The notes: generated by a model from the sequence alone, not told the origin. A stretch of DNA of 64,000 nucleotides from Clostridiales bacterium (GCA_015056365.1 SVGM01000004.1:1-64000); one strand, 5' to 3'; counted from the first letter of the stretch, positions 44,712-53,963 are shown. Program-made: numbers and translations.

Positions 44712-45563
44712 TTAGGCATAAGGAACAAAACCCGCGGAGAATTGCTGCCAGTGCATCGAGCTTTGCCGCGGCTGCGGGTACAGCGGAAGCTCAGGAGCAG
44801 CAGGTTCAGGATGATGCACCGTGCAGGGTTCAGGACGAAGCAGATAGATCTCCAGACAGATCTCCAGCTTGGCGCAGAAACTGGAATCGTCCGAGCACAC
44901 TTCACCGCCAATCAGGCGAACGCAGGGAACGATAAAGATGCTGTGCCGCCAGCAATCCGACGGCGGACAAGGCGGACGGAAGCTGATCTGCGCCTTGACC
45001 AGAGACGTCGCATGATACATCTTGCCGGCAGCATCGCAAACCTGACAGCATACGGGAATATACACATTGATATGCATCCGGGTATCAGGGCCATGGCTTT
45101 CCAGAGGCGTCCACCAGGGCTGCGCTCCGCTCTGCTGCACCATCACAAGCCTGAAGGGCGGCATGGCGCACTCCGGTAGATCCTCCAGCATTAACTGTAC
45201 ACAAAGCTGTGGAATACTTCGCCTCTCACAGCCAATGATCTTCTGCAGAAGCACGCTCTCCCCCTTACGTTTCGGCGGTTTGACGGGCGGCGCAGCACAG
45301 ACGATACCGCTTTGATGCGCAGGCGGACAGGCTTTGATGGGTCTGGGCCACTCAACTGCTTTATGCAGCGGCGGTTGATAGGCTGACTCTGTGCACTTGG
45401 TCAGGCCGTGATTTTGCGGCTTGGGGCAGGCGTCCAGAGGCGGGCAGGGTTTGGGCGGTACGCAGATTGGCGGCGGACAGTAGGGCGCGGTGATCCCCGA
45501 ATCACAGCAAGCACAGTTGGGCTGCCGATCAGGCATATGGCGATCCGTTTTTGCATAGGACAT
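44712..45563 (-). CDS. Cys/Pro-rich protein, possibly spore-surface
   Basis: 283 residues with 23 cysteines. The first 100 or so residues are rich in Pro and Cys (CPPPICVPPKPCPP). A middle domain (about 105-250) has alternating hydrophobic strands with paired cysteines, for example YIPVCCQVC, and the end is Pro-rich. There is no signal peptide. No family recognised with certainty; the Cys/Pro-rich composition recalls spore coat or exosporium proteins and the middle part loosely recalls SPOCS-type domains, both only as guesses. AGGAGG lies 7 bases before the ATG. Confidence 0.7.
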   Translation of the reverse strand: MSYAKTDRHMPDRQPNCACCDSGITAPYCPPPICVPPKPCPPLDACPKPQNHGLTKCTESAYQPPLHKAVEWPRPIKACPPAHQSGIVCAAPPVKPPKRKGESVLLQKIIGCERRSIPQLCVQLMLEDLPECAMPPFRLVMVQQSGAQPWWTPLESHGPDTRMHINVYIPVCCQVCDAAGKMYHATSLVKAQISFRPPCPPSDCWRHSIFIVPCVRLIGGEVCSDDSSFCAKLEICLEIYLLRPEPCTVHHPEPAAPELPLYPQPRQSSMHWQQFSAGFVPYA

Positions 45564-45587
45564 AGCATTTCCTCCTGAAACAGAATC

Positions 45588-45627
45588 AAAAAACGGCTTG
45601 ACAGGCAGGGAAAACGCCCGTCAAGCC
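45588..45627 (-). terminator. Terminator after the metallo-beta-lactamase-fold gene
   Basis: On the minus strand GGCTTGACGGGC pairs with GCC-GTCAAGCC-type sequence, followed by GTTTTTT. It lies about 30 bases after the upstream stop and about 12 bases before the ribosome binding site of the next gene, so no promoter fits between. Confidence 0.8.
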
Positions 45628-45656
45628 ATCTTATGCTTTTTCTTTTCAGGTGGTGC

Positions 45657-46517
45657 TTATTGATAATCGATCTGATGTGCCTCTGCATTGCCGCCACTGA
45701 GCGTAACCAGAATACCCAGAGAAGCATTCTGGGTAATGGCAACACCGCATTTGATATCCCACAGCCGCGTCAGCACCACATCGGCAGGGGTATCCGGTTC
45801 GTCCTCGCTATTAGTTGAAATGATCGCCCACTGGGGCTTAACAGCAGCCAAAAAGCTGCGGCTGGTGGAGTCATCCTCTGCATGATGCGCAACTTTGAGC
45901 ACCGTAGCCTGGGGAACCATCTGGTTAAGCAGCAGCTCCGCTTCCTCCTCGGACTTCATGTCTCCGGTAAGCAGCAGATTGCCTTCCGGGGTACGGACGT
46001 CGATCACGAGGGAGTTGTTGTCCTCGTTCTTGTCATCCCGACTGATGGGGCCAAGCACATGCATGCTGCTGTTTCCTACCTCGATCACGTCGCCGGCTTT
46101 CAGCCAGGTCAGCGGTACCTTGCGCTTCACGGAAGCCTTGTACACAGGATGATCCTCAATGTTCTTTTCGCTGTGCAGCGTGCTGGCATAAAGCCGATCC
46201 ACCGTGATGTCGCTCTTTAGCAGCTTTGTCAGGCCGCCGACATGATCCTTATCCGTATGGGTAATGATCACACCATCCAGATGAGTTACGCCGTAGGTGG
46301 TCAGCGCTGATTCCAAAGCGTCGTAGCTATCCTTATAACCTGTGTCCACCAGATAACGCTGATCATCCAGGAAAAGCAGAATCGCATCGGCTTTGCGCAC
46401 GTTGATGAACAGCGCGCTTATGTCGCTCTGAGCATGTGCCTGCTGGGCAGGAAACATGAAAATGCCGGCAAGCATCATCATGAAGATTCCAACAACGGTT
46501 GCCTTAAACGAACTCAC
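45657..46517 (-). CDS. Secreted ComEC-like metallo-beta-lactamase-fold protein
   Basis: 286 residues with a signal peptide ending near QQAHAQS and a metallo-beta-lactamase domain resembling the C terminus of ComEC: INVRKADAILL, THTDKDHVGG (HxHxDH site, first His replaced by T-H spacing), LTGDMKSEEE and VAHHAEDDST. The start is GTG after AAGGAGGGG. It may be an exported nuclease or phosphodiesterase; ComEC membrane parts are absent. Confidence 0.82.
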   Translation of the reverse strand: MSSFKATVVGIFMMMLAGIFMFPAQQAHAQSDISALFINVRKADAILLFLDDQRYLVDTGYKDSYDALESALTTYGVTHLDGVIITHTDKDHVGGLTKLLKSDITVDRLYASTLHSEKNIEDHPVYKASVKRKVPLTWLKAGDVIEVGNSSMHVLGPISRDDKNEDNNSLVIDVRTPEGNLLLTGDMKSEEEAELLLNQMVPQATVLKVAHHAEDDSTSRSFLAAVKPQWAIISTNSEDEPDTPADVVLTRLWDIKCGVAITQNASLGILVTLSGGNAEAHQIDYQ

Positions 46518-46565
46518 TTGACTCCCCCTCCTTTTTCTATATCGAATTGTTTACATCTGGTCCGC

Positions 46566-46594
46566 TTCACATTCTGGGTACTATGGTGTATACT
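46566..46594 (+). promoter_or_regulatory. Promoter of uppP
   Basis: TTCACA (46566-46571), a 17-base spacer and TATACT (46589-46594), 34 bases before the start codon. Confidence 0.75.
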
Positions 46595-46628
46595 ATTTGG
46601 GAGTTTGTCCCATGAAAGGAATGATACG

Positions 46629-47480
46629 ATGAGCATTCTCGAAGGCGCTTTGCTTGGTCTTCTCCAGGGTTTGGCTGAATTCCTCCCCATTTCTTCCAGC
46701 GGCCATCTGAATCTCTTTCAGGCATTGCTGAATACCCAGCTGGACAATCAGCTGCTGTTCAACATCCTGCTTCACGTGGGTACGTTGATCGCTGTGGCGG
46801 TAGTTTTCTGGAAAGACTGGCTGGCGATGATCGCTCATCCCATCAAGAACAGGACGCTTGTGCTGCTGTTCGTTGCCTCTCTGCCTGCGCTGATCGCCAA
46901 AATCGTCTTTGATAAGCAGCTGGACTATGTGGAGACCCACAACACCTTTTTGGGCATTTGCTTTCTTGCCACAGGCGCCATGCTGATTCTGACCCAGATT
47001 TTCTCCAAGCGGCAGGAGGCTGCCGGACGGGAAAAGCAGCAGGTCGGTTTCCTGGAAGCGATCGTAATGGGTTGCCTGCAGGCAGTTGGTATGCTGCCCG
47101 GCGTCAGCCGCAGCGGCTCCACCATCTTCGGCGGCGTATGCGCCCGTGTGGACCGTGAAGCTGCCGCCAAGTTCAGCTTCATGATGAGCGCGCCTGCCAT
47201 TGTGGGCGGTCTGCTGTCCGAGGGTAAGGACGCCCTGGAAACCGGCATTGTCTTTGGCAATGACCTGCCTGCCATTATTGTGGGCATGGTGGTCGCGGCA
47301 ATCGTGGGCTATCTGTCCATTCGCTTCTTCCTGAAGCTGATCGGCAAAGCGTCTCTCAACGGCTTTGCGCTGTATGTGACCCTGTTGGGCATCCTCGTCA
47401 TCGTCCTGCAGGCCATGGGCATTCTCACCGATCCACCCGCTGCGGAAGCGGTCAGCATCGCCCTCCAGGGAATTGGCTAA
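46629..47480 (+). CDS. uppP: Undecaprenyl-diphosphatase UppP (BacA)
   Basis: 283 residues, multi-span membrane protein. It recycles undecaprenyl pyrophosphate to the monophosphate for peptidoglycan synthesis, and gives bacitracin resistance when abundant. Motifs: GLAEFLPISSSGHL and GVSRSGSTI, both catalytic. AAAGGA precedes ATG 46629; the earlier in-frame Met codons fall before the promoter. Confidence 0.95.
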   Translation: MSILEGALLGLLQGLAEFLPISSSGHLNLFQALLNTQLDNQLLFNILLHVGTLIAVAVVFWKDWLAMIAHPIKNRTLVLLFVASLPALIAKIVFDKQLDYVETHNTFLGICFLATGAMLILTQIFSKRQEAAGREKQQVGFLEAIVMGCLQAVGMLPGVSRSGSTIFGGVCARVDREAAAKFSFMMSAPAIVGGLLSEGKDALETGIVFGNDLPAIIVGMVVAAIVGYLSIRFFLKLIGKASLNGFALYVTLLGILVIVLQAMGILTDPPAAEAVSIALQGIG

Positions 47481-47496
47481 GCATCCGCTGTTGCAA

Positions 47497-47532
47497 ACAC
47501 CCTTGCTGAAAGAAACAGCAAGGGTGTTTTTT
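47497..47532. terminator. Terminator after uppP
   Basis: A perfect 12-bp stem (ACACCCTTGCTG with CAGCAAGGGTGT) and a 7-base loop, followed by TTTTTT on the plus strand. It also lies just past the convergent VanW gene. Confidence 0.9.
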
Positions 47533-47537
47533 GTGTG

Positions 47538-49358
47538 TCAGTTAAACTCTACCACCTGCTGATAGGCTTTGTATGTAGTGGTGTAAAAGAGTTCCCGTTT
47601 GGTTTCCTGCCCATTCTGATACCAGACCTTGTAGGTTTCCACCACATAGCCGGTACGGGCTTTCACAGTGGTCTGGCTGGTGCCAAAGGGCAATTCCGGA
47701 TTATTCACGTAATTGATCTCCATAGGAGGCTCGATGGTGCGGACAACCTTGGATTCCAGGTCGATGCTCACGCCATTGCCAAGGGACAGACCCCAGATCT
47801 CAGCGGACATCTTCCGGTCGGAATAGTAAGTGATCAGGAAGATCGGCGCCGAGGTGTTGTTTTTGAACTTGAAGTCCAGGTTGGGCCAATTGACGGTGGC
47901 GTCCTCGCCCCTGTCCACGTAGGTGCTGGGCCATGCATGAGGACTGCGCTCCACGATTTCCAGATCAGCGCGGGCCGCCGCGTTGAAGATGGTGGAGGAG
48001 ACCTGACAGATGCCGCCGCCAACCTCCTCAATACTTTGACCGGCGGCAATGGCGCCGGCAGAACGGTAGCCCTTGTCCGTGGTACGCTGTCCAGTGGTCT
48101 TGTTAAAGCTGAAGACCTCGCCTGGCATGATGGCCGTGCCATTGATGGCCTGACAAGCCAGGTTGATGTTGGTATTCCGGTTGCTTTCGCTGGTCGTGTC
48201 CGTGGTATAGGCGGCGATCATGGTAAAGTTGGAGGCCAGCGACTCTTTGGTGATGGTTGCCGGGGTCAGCGTCAGATCCGCCGTCACCACCGCGCCTTGC
48301 GACCCCTGATCCAGCTCATGAATGATCCGCTGATACAGCCCCTCGCTGTCGATCTGGATGCCAGGCTGATCCTCTGTAAAGGTAAACGTTCGGGTCTTGT
48401 AGTCGAAGGAGAGAATCTGCGCGTCGATGGGTTCCCGGTTGACAAAGGCGGCAATCTCATCCACCACTGCACGGACAGCGGCGGTATCATACGTTACTTC
48501 CGTAGTCAGGTTGATCCCGTTTTCCCGAAGCCCGATTACATAGTCCGTGCGCTGACGGAAGGGCGTCTGATGAGTGATCTGAATGTCCGTTGTATTGGTA
48601 CGGCCAATGGCGTAGGCACGTTCCAGCACATTGCCCAGGTTTTGGATCGCAGGAACGTTATTGCCGTCCACAGTCCAGCGCTTGTCACCAATGGAAACCG
48701 TTACGGAATAGGGATTGACTGCCTTGGCAGGAACGCTTCCCAGCGCTTCTCTGGCCTGCTCGACCGTCATGTCCCCCACATTCACGCCGTTGATAAACAC
48801 ACCGGGGTAAATCACATCCCGGGTCATGTAGCTGCGGTATTGCTTATAGAGCGCTGCGGATTCCGGGTCATAGCGCAAAAGCTCTCCGTTGATAAAAGCA
48901 AAATTGTCAAAATCCGTCCAGAAATACCCGGCCATTTGGGGCATCATCATCACCGCAATAACGGACATGCACAAAAAGCAAACGGTGATAATGGCCACAT
49001 AAAGATACGAATGCCAATTCTTGTGACCGTCCTTCGGTTGACGGTTGCCAGTTTGGCTGCGTGTCTGCCTGCGTGTATTGTTTGTTGCGGCAGCAGACCT
49101 GACAGGGCTTTTGCGTTGTTGAAAAACTGGCATATCTGCAATGGAGGCGTTCCAGAGCAGGTTTTCTTCAAAAACAAAATCATTGCTACGGGTTTGACCT
49201 GCAGCAGGGTATTCATCCAAAATGGGGGCGGTCATGGTGCGGAACAGATCCGAAGGTGCGGCAAACGTCCCTTGGTCATTGTCGAAAATCTGCTGTGGTG
49301 CAGCTTTGTGCCGTTCGTTGCCTTGCGGGAAAAAGTCCCCCAGGCCGCTTCCTGCCAT
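47538..49358 (-). CDS. VanW family membrane-anchored protein
   Basis: 606 residues. A cytoplasmic, low-complexity N terminus of about 115 residues, one membrane helix (about 117-140), peptidoglycan-binding-type repeats (about 175-395) and a VanW domain (about 395-520: SNRNTNINLACQAINGTAI, GGGICQVSSTIFN), then a G5-like C-terminal beta domain. VanW proteins are linked to glycopeptide resistance clusters and cell-wall biology, but their function is unknown. It lies 34 bases after rex. Confidence 0.88.
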   Translation of the reverse strand: MAGSGLGDFFPQGNERHKAAPQQIFDNDQGTFAAPSDLFRTMTAPILDEYPAAGQTRSNDFVFEENLLWNASIADMPVFQQRKSPVRSAAATNNTRRQTRSQTGNRQPKDGHKNWHSYLYVAIITVCFLCMSVIAVMMMPQMAGYFWTDFDNFAFINGELLRYDPESAALYKQYRSYMTRDVIYPGVFINGVNVGDMTVEQAREALGSVPAKAVNPYSVTVSIGDKRWTVDGNNVPAIQNLGNVLERAYAIGRTNTTDIQITHQTPFRQRTDYVIGLRENGINLTTEVTYDTAAVRAVVDEIAAFVNREPIDAQILSFDYKTRTFTFTEDQPGIQIDSEGLYQRIIHELDQGSQGAVVTADLTLTPATITKESLASNFTMIAAYTTDTTSESNRNTNINLACQAINGTAIMPGEVFSFNKTTGQRTTDKGYRSAGAIAAGQSIEEVGGGICQVSSTIFNAAARADLEIVERSPHAWPSTYVDRGEDATVNWPNLDFKFKNNTSAPIFLITYYSDRKMSAEIWGLSLGNGVSIDLESKVVRTIEPPMEINYVNNPELPFGTSQTTVKARTGYVVETYKVWYQNGQETKRELFYTTTYKAYQQVVEFN

Positions 49359-49392
49359 CCGTCATCCCCCCCTTCCGCACAGCATCCGTTCA

Positions 49393-50022
49393 TTACGCCT
49401 GCTGATGCAGCATTCGGAAACTCAGCACCTGCAGTCCTTCGTCCAGGTGAACATTCACCACTGCTGCATCCGCTTCCAGTTTCAGATCGCAGGGTGCAAA
49501 GTTCCAAAACCCCTTGATTCCCAAAGCATAGAGCGTATCCGCCATCGCCTGTGCTTCCTCGGCAGGAATAGCCAAAACAGCGATATCCGCAGGGTGTTCG
49601 TTGATAAAACGTTTTACATTTGCAATATCCTGCACGATCATAGCATCTACCTGCATACCGATCTTATCCGGATCCCGGTCGAAGATAGCCGTGGTTTCAA
49701 ATCCATTGGCTGGGAAGGAATCGGAGCAAGCCACTGCACGACCGATGTTGCCGCTGCCGATAATGATCATCTGGTGAGGCTGATCCACGCCCAGAATACG
49801 AGCGATATGCTCACGCAGCTCCGGCACAGAATAGCCATAGCCCTGCCGGCCAAAACCGCCGAAGCAATTGATATCCTGCCGGATCTGCGACGCGGTGAGG
49901 TGCATCCTGTCGCCCAGTCCCTGGGACGAAATCTGCATAACGCCTTCCCGCTCCAGTTCCTTCAGATGGCGGTAGTACCCGGGTAATCTTCTGATCACAG
50001 CATCCGAAACATAACCAGCCAT
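49393..50022 (-). CDS. rex: Redox-sensing repressor Rex
   Basis: 209 residues: N-terminal winged helix, then a Rossmann domain that reads the NADH/NAD+ ratio (IIGSGNIGRAVA), followed by the family's C-terminal swap helix. In Clostridia it represses fermentative dehydrogenases at low NADH. A candidate promoter lies upstream. Confidence 0.94.
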   Translation of the reverse strand: MAGYVSDAVIRRLPGYYRHLKELEREGVMQISSQGLGDRMHLTASQIRQDINCFGGFGRQGYGYSVPELREHIARILGVDQPHQMIIIGSGNIGRAVACSDSFPANGFETTAIFDRDPDKIGMQVDAMIVQDIANVKRFINEHPADIAVLAIPAEEAQAMADTLYALGIKGFWNFAPCDLKLEADAAVVNVHLDEGLQVLSFRMLHQQA

Positions 50023-50115
50023 ACGCTTTCTTCCTCCGTTTCAGGCTATGAAATCAATCGAGCAAAAATATGAACTGCGCCTGAATACAGTCATATATGA
50101 TTCGCAGGACACTTC

Positions 50116-50144
50116 AGTATATCACACATATGGCCAAATCACAA
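50116..50144 (-). promoter_or_regulatory. Promoter of rex, possible autoregulation
   Basis: On the minus strand: TTGTGA (50144-50139), a 17-base spacer and TATACT (50121-50116), with TGA before the -10. TTGTGA also resembles one half of a Rex operator, but the second half is poor. Confidence 0.6.
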
Positions 50145-50163
50145 GAATACCTTTTGCTGTACA

Positions 50164-50199
50164 GAAAAACCGCCGCTATGGCAGAACCACAGCGGCGGT
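50164..50199 (-). terminator. Terminator after ispH-rpsA
   Basis: ACCGCCGCT (50169-50177) pairs with AGCGGCGGT (50191-50199); on the minus strand the stem is followed by TTTTTC. It lies just after the stop at 50212. Confidence 0.85.
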
Positions 50200-50211
50200 T
50201 GGATTGAAAAA

Positions 50212-52233
50212 TTATTCAGCGCTTTCCTCAGCAGCGGCTTCGGCTTCCAGAGCGGCGCCAACAGCTTCGATGTCAACGGCGACGGCTTCAGCACCATCAT
50301 CCTCGACGGGAGCTTCTTCTTCAACAACTTCAGGCTCCAGCAGAGCACGGATGCTCAGGCTGATGCGCTTGGCGACAGGATCGATGCTCAGCACCTTCAC
50401 CTGGACTTCGTCGCCGACGTTCACAGCGTCTTCCACCTTGTTGATACGGGTGGTGGCGCACTGGCTGATGTGAACCAGGCCATCAATGCCGGGCTCCAGC
50501 TCAACGAAAGCACCGAAGGTGGTGATGCGGACGACCTTACCGGTGACCACAGCGTCAGCGGGATACTTCTCGGGAGCCACATCCCAGGGCTTGGGCTGGA
50601 GCTGCTTCAGGCTCAGCTGAATGCGCTCGCGCTCGCGATCGATGGAAACGATCTTGACTTCGACTTCCTGATCGGGGGCAACAACTTCAGAGGGATGCTT
50701 CACGTGAGACCAGCTCAGGTCGGTCACATGGATCAGACCATCCACGCCGCCCAGGTCGACGAAAGCGCCGAAATCGGTCAGACGACGGACAACGCCCTTG
50801 ACCACTTCGCCTTCGGCCAGCTTGCCCCAGGCTTCAGCCTTCTTGGCAGCGTTTTCTTCGCGGATGACAGCACGACGGCTGGCCACAACGCGCTTCTTCT
50901 GCTCGTCCAGCTCGATGATCTTGAGCTTGAGATCCTTACCGACAAACTCGCCGATGTTCTCCACATAGCGATTGGCCAGCTGGGAAGCAGGCACGAAAGC
51001 ACGAATGCCGTTCACGGTGCAGCTCAGGCCGCCCTTGACAACCTTTTCGCCGGTAGCTTCGACATATTCGCCCTTCTCGTACTTCTCGACAAGCTCGGCG
51101 AAGGCCTTACGGTTGAGAATGTTGCGCTGGGACAACAAGACGTTGCCTTCGCCGTCATTAACCTTGACGACCTCCACTTCGATTTCGTCGCCCATGCCGA
51201 CATCCTGAGTAACCAGGTCTTCGCGCTTGATCAGTCCGTCAGACTTGTAACCGATGTTGACACACACCTCGTCTTCGCTGATGAGCACGACGGTGCCGGT
51301 AACGGTCTGTCCGGGTCTGATTTTGACCAGAGTCGCTTCCACATCAGCCATAAAGCTGTTCTTTTCCGCCTCCTCGGTGGAAAGCTGCTGGTTCAATTGT
51401 TCCTTGTCAGTCATACGTGTGAGTACCTCCTTAAGTGACCAATCCGGTGTACTTGCACCGGCGGTGATTCCAATGGATTCCGAATGGATATTTGCAAAGC
51501 CCGGCGGAATATCCGCCGCGCGCTCTACCATAAGGGTACGGCTGCAAATGCTTTTGCAGGTTTCAAAAAGTTTGCGGGTATTAGCGCTGGTTTTGCCGCC
51601 AACCACCAGCATGGCGTCCACCTGACCAGCCAGCTTTCTGGCCTCCGTCTGACGGAGCATCGTGGCAGTGCAGATGGTATCCTTCACTGAAAGTTCCTGT
51701 ACGCGGCTGCGAAGGGCCGTCAGGATTTCTTCCCAGCGTTCGTGGGGAAAGGTGGTTTGGGAAACAGCAAGCGCTTTTTGCATCTGTGGCAGCGCCAGCG
51801 CTTCCTCGGGGGTATAAACCGTGTAAACCTCACCCTGAGCAAAACCGATGGTGCCAATCACCTCGGGATGATCCGCCTGTCCTACCAGAACCACCGGCGA
51901 GCCGTCCGCGCTGTACTGAGCCACATGCTCATGAAGACGGGCGACAAAGGGACAGGTAAGGTCGATCACTTGATCAGCGGTTTCATTTAGCTGCTGCGCC
52001 ACTTGCGGAGCAATGCCATGGCTTCGGATGATGACCGTTTTTCCGCGGGTTTCCTCCACGTTGTGAACGGCATAAATTCCAATGGATTCCAGCTTCTCAA
52101 TGACCTGCGGATTATGCGCCAGCTCCCCGAAGGTAACAATGGCGTTTCCGCTGTCCGCCGCTTTCTGCGCTTCGTTGACAGCTCGGCGTACACCCATGCA
52201 GAAGCCCGCATGATGTGCAATTTCGATTGGCAT
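50212..52233 (-). CDS. ispH: IspH - ribosomal protein S1 fusion
   Basis: 673 residues. The N-terminal part (about 1-280) is HMB-PP reductase, the last step of the MEP isoprenoid pathway, with its three [4Fe-4S] cysteines near [14 protein letters not shown] and the ETCKSIC region. The C-terminal part carries four S1 RNA-binding domains (about 305-375, 385-460, 475-545, 560-630) and an acidic end. Such IspH-S1 fusions are known in Clostridia. The cmk-plsC gene lies 149 bases upstream; the gap holds no gene and no promoter I can place with confidence. Confidence 0.95.
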   Translation of the reverse strand: MPIEIAHHAGFCMGVRRAVNEAQKAADSGNAIVTFGELAHNPQVIEKLESIGIYAVHNVEETRGKTVIIRSHGIAPQVAQQLNETADQVIDLTCPFVARLHEHVAQYSADGSPVVLVGQADHPEVIGTIGFAQGEVYTVYTPEEALALPQMQKALAVSQTTFPHERWEEILTALRSRVQELSVKDTICTATMLRQTEARKLAGQVDAMLVVGGKTSANTRKLFETCKSICSRTLMVERAADIPPGFANIHSESIGITAGASTPDWSLKEVLTRMTDKEQLNQQLSTEEAEKNSFMADVEATLVKIRPGQTVTGTVVLISEDEVCVNIGYKSDGLIKREDLVTQDVGMGDEIEVEVVKVNDGEGNVLLSQRNILNRKAFAELVEKYEKGEYVEATGEKVVKGGLSCTVNGIRAFVPASQLANRYVENIGEFVGKDLKLKIIELDEQKKRVVASRRAVIREENAAKKAEAWGKLAEGEVVKGVVRRLTDFGAFVDLGGVDGLIHVTDLSWSHVKHPSEVVAPDQEVEVKIVSIDRERERIQLSLKQLQPKPWDVAPEKYPADAVVTGKVVRITTFGAFVELEPGIDGLVHISQCATTRINKVEDAVNVGDEVQVKVLSIDPVAKRISLSIRALLEPEVVEEEAPVEDDGAEAVAVDIEAVGAALEAEAAAEESAE

Positions 52234-52382
52234 GGAACCATCCTTTCATGCATATCAAATAGGTACTTCGCCACAAATTTTATTTTTCCTTCTTTGTTTT
52301 GTGTCCAATTTGTTAAAAGTGGCATACTTTTTTTGGAACACGTACAAAGAGAAACCCATGCGAAGCAAGACCATTCTATGTA

Positions 52383-53687
52383 TTATTTCGTGTTTTCCTG
52401 ATGAAGCGCGACCAACTCCTGATAGCAGGCAGTAATCCGCTGAAGCAATTCGTCACAAGTATCTTTGTTTACACCCTTTGCGGCGAGAGGCGACGTAGAG
52501 ATCGGCAAGCCACAGTAGGCGTGGATCCGGCGGAACAGTCGGGGTTTGTCCGTGAGATATACAGGGACAAGGGGCGCCTTGCTGCGAAGAGCGATCAGCG
52601 CGATACCGCTTTCCAGCTCCTGCATGACCCCCTGCTTATGACGGGTACCCTCGGGGAAGATGCCAAGAACATCCCCTTCCTTGAGTACCTTCATGCAGGC
52701 GCGCACAGCTGCCATATCCATATTGTGGCGATCTACTGGGATCATGGACAGCATATTGAACAGGCAACGAAGAATCGGGTTTTTGTTCAGTTCCTTCTTG
52801 CCCAGGAAGTGGATCTGGTATCGGAGACAGGCCATGGCCAGCACCACCGGATCCAGCATGCTGTTATGGTTGGAGATCATGATGTACGGCGCATCAATCT
52901 GGGCATTCTCCAGGTTGTGATAGGTCACCGGGAAAAGGAAGCGCATCAGCGGGGCGACCACCCTGATACCACCGCCGTAAAGCGGTGTGAACGAACCGGC
53001 GCGCTTGAGCCGCTTGCCCTGCTTCATACGAACGCAGCGCAGGATATAATCAATCGCCTGCTGCTGGGTCATATCCGTTGTGTCGATGATCTGCGCATCC
53101 TCGGCGGGACGAAGCGGGTCCACCTCGCGGTTCATATCCTGCTCGTCGCGGCGGATCACGTCCGCCAGTACTTCTTCGAAGGTGGTATCTTCACCTTTGG
53201 CCTGGAGCTCGGCAAAGCGGCGCTGAGCGCGGGCTTCGGGCGCCGCGGTCAGGTAAATCTTCAGCGTTGCGTCAGGCAGAACCACCGTGCAAATGTCGCG
53301 ACCATCAAGCAGAACATCCTGTTTGGCTGCCAGCTGACGCTGGCTGGCCACCATAGCCTGACGAACGCCGGCAAACCGGGACACAGCACTTGCGGCCATA
53401 CTGACTTCCGGCGTGCGGATCAGTCCGGTGACGTCCTGCCCTGCGATGGATGTACGCTGCGCGCCGTCCACATAGGCCACTTCCGGCATCACGCTCTTGG
53501 TCAGCTCGCAAAGCGCCTGCTCATCTTCCGGGGAAATCCCCTGCTGAAGGGCATACCAGGCAAACGCGCGGTACATCGCGCCCGTATCCAGGTGCAGGAT
53601 TCCAAGGGCTTGGGCTACACCGTCGGCAACGCTGCTTTTTCCCGCGCCTACGGGACCGTCCATAGCGATGGTCATGTGCATCAGCAA
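52383..53687 (-). CDS. cmk: Cytidylate kinase - PlsC acyltransferase fusion
   Basis: 434 residues. The first 220 or so are CMP kinase (P-loop GPVGAGKSS, LDTGAMYRA, GRDICTVVLPDA). The rest is a 1-acylglycerol-3-phosphate acyltransferase with SNHNSMLDP and FPEGTRHKQG. A TTG at 53687 has AAAGGA 8 bases upstream and is taken as start; ATG 53681 is possible. The two activities, nucleotide precursors and membrane lipid, meet in CTP-dependent phospholipid synthesis. A terminator is right before its ribosome binding site. Confidence 0.92.
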   Translation of the reverse strand: MLMHMTIAMDGPVGAGKSSVADGVAQALGILHLDTGAMYRAFAWYALQQGISPEDEQALCELTKSVMPEVAYVDGAQRTSIAGQDVTGLIRTPEVSMAASAVSRFAGVRQAMVASQRQLAAKQDVLLDGRDICTVVLPDATLKIYLTAAPEARAQRRFAELQAKGEDTTFEEVLADVIRRDEQDMNREVDPLRPAEDAQIIDTTDMTQQQAIDYILRCVRMKQGKRLKRAGSFTPLYGGGIRVVAPLMRFLFPVTYHNLENAQIDAPYIMISNHNSMLDPVVLAMACLRYQIHFLGKKELNKNPILRCLFNMLSMIPVDRHNMDMAAVRACMKVLKEGDVLGIFPEGTRHKQGVMQELESGIALIALRSKAPLVPVYLTDKPRLFRRIHAYCGLPISTSPLAAKGVNKDTCDELLQRITACYQELVALHQENTK

Positions 53688-53702
53688 TCACTCTTTCCTT
53701 TA

Positions 53703-53737
53703 GAAAAAAAGGCTTGTCGGCTAACCGCCGCAAGCCC
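53703..53737 (-). terminator. Intrinsic terminator touching the cmk ribosome binding site
   Basis: On the minus strand, GGCTTG (53736-53731) pairs with CAAGCC (53716-53711), with an inner CGG/CCG part, followed by TTTTTTT (53710-53704). The cmk ribosome binding site begins right after. Confidence 0.85.
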
Positions 53738-53928
53738 ATTGCAAGCCCCAAAGTGCCGCTGCACCCTATTTTTTCACCCGCTATGTTAAGCAGGCCGGTG
53801 CTCTACCTCCACCTTCTGCCGTCCCCTGGCGCACAATGCGGGGGCATGACATCCAATGAACGGACCCGAGCTCCGTTTTGTGAAATGTGGGTAAAAATAG
53901 GATACTGGCGCACACTTCAGGTAACCAT
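53703..53928 (-). ncRNA. Unidentified structured RNA or leader upstream of cmk
   Basis: The whole 316-base gap between cmk and nadR has no gene. A predicted transcript of about 225 bases starts near 53928 and ends at the terminator. CCTATTTTTACCC near the 5' end pairs with GGGTGAAAAAATAGG near the 3' end; AAGTG pairs with CACTT outside it, and inner hairpins are visible (ACGGA/TCCGT, GGTG/CACC, a CCCC/GGGG stem). TGTGCGCCAG occurs twice. It matches no T-box, S-box, FMN or cobalamin element I know. Size, layout and long hairpin are compatible with a 6S-like RNA or an unknown leader. Confidence 0.6.
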
Positions 53929-53934
53929 GGCATT

Positions 53935-53963
53935 ATTATAGTGACTCACCATTGGGATGTCAA
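53935..53963 (-). promoter_or_regulatory. Consensus promoter of the structured RNA/cmk
   Basis: On the minus strand: TTGACA (53963-53958), 17 bases, TATAAT (53940-53935): a perfect match to the SigA consensus, 40 bases after the nadR stop. Confidence 0.92.

Noticed and set aside
53703-53928. T-box or cobalamin riboswitch upstream of cmk
   Set aside because: The T-box core (GGTGGNACCGCG) is absent, and a CCCCCGCA stretch alone does not make a cobalamin element; the order of elements does not fit.
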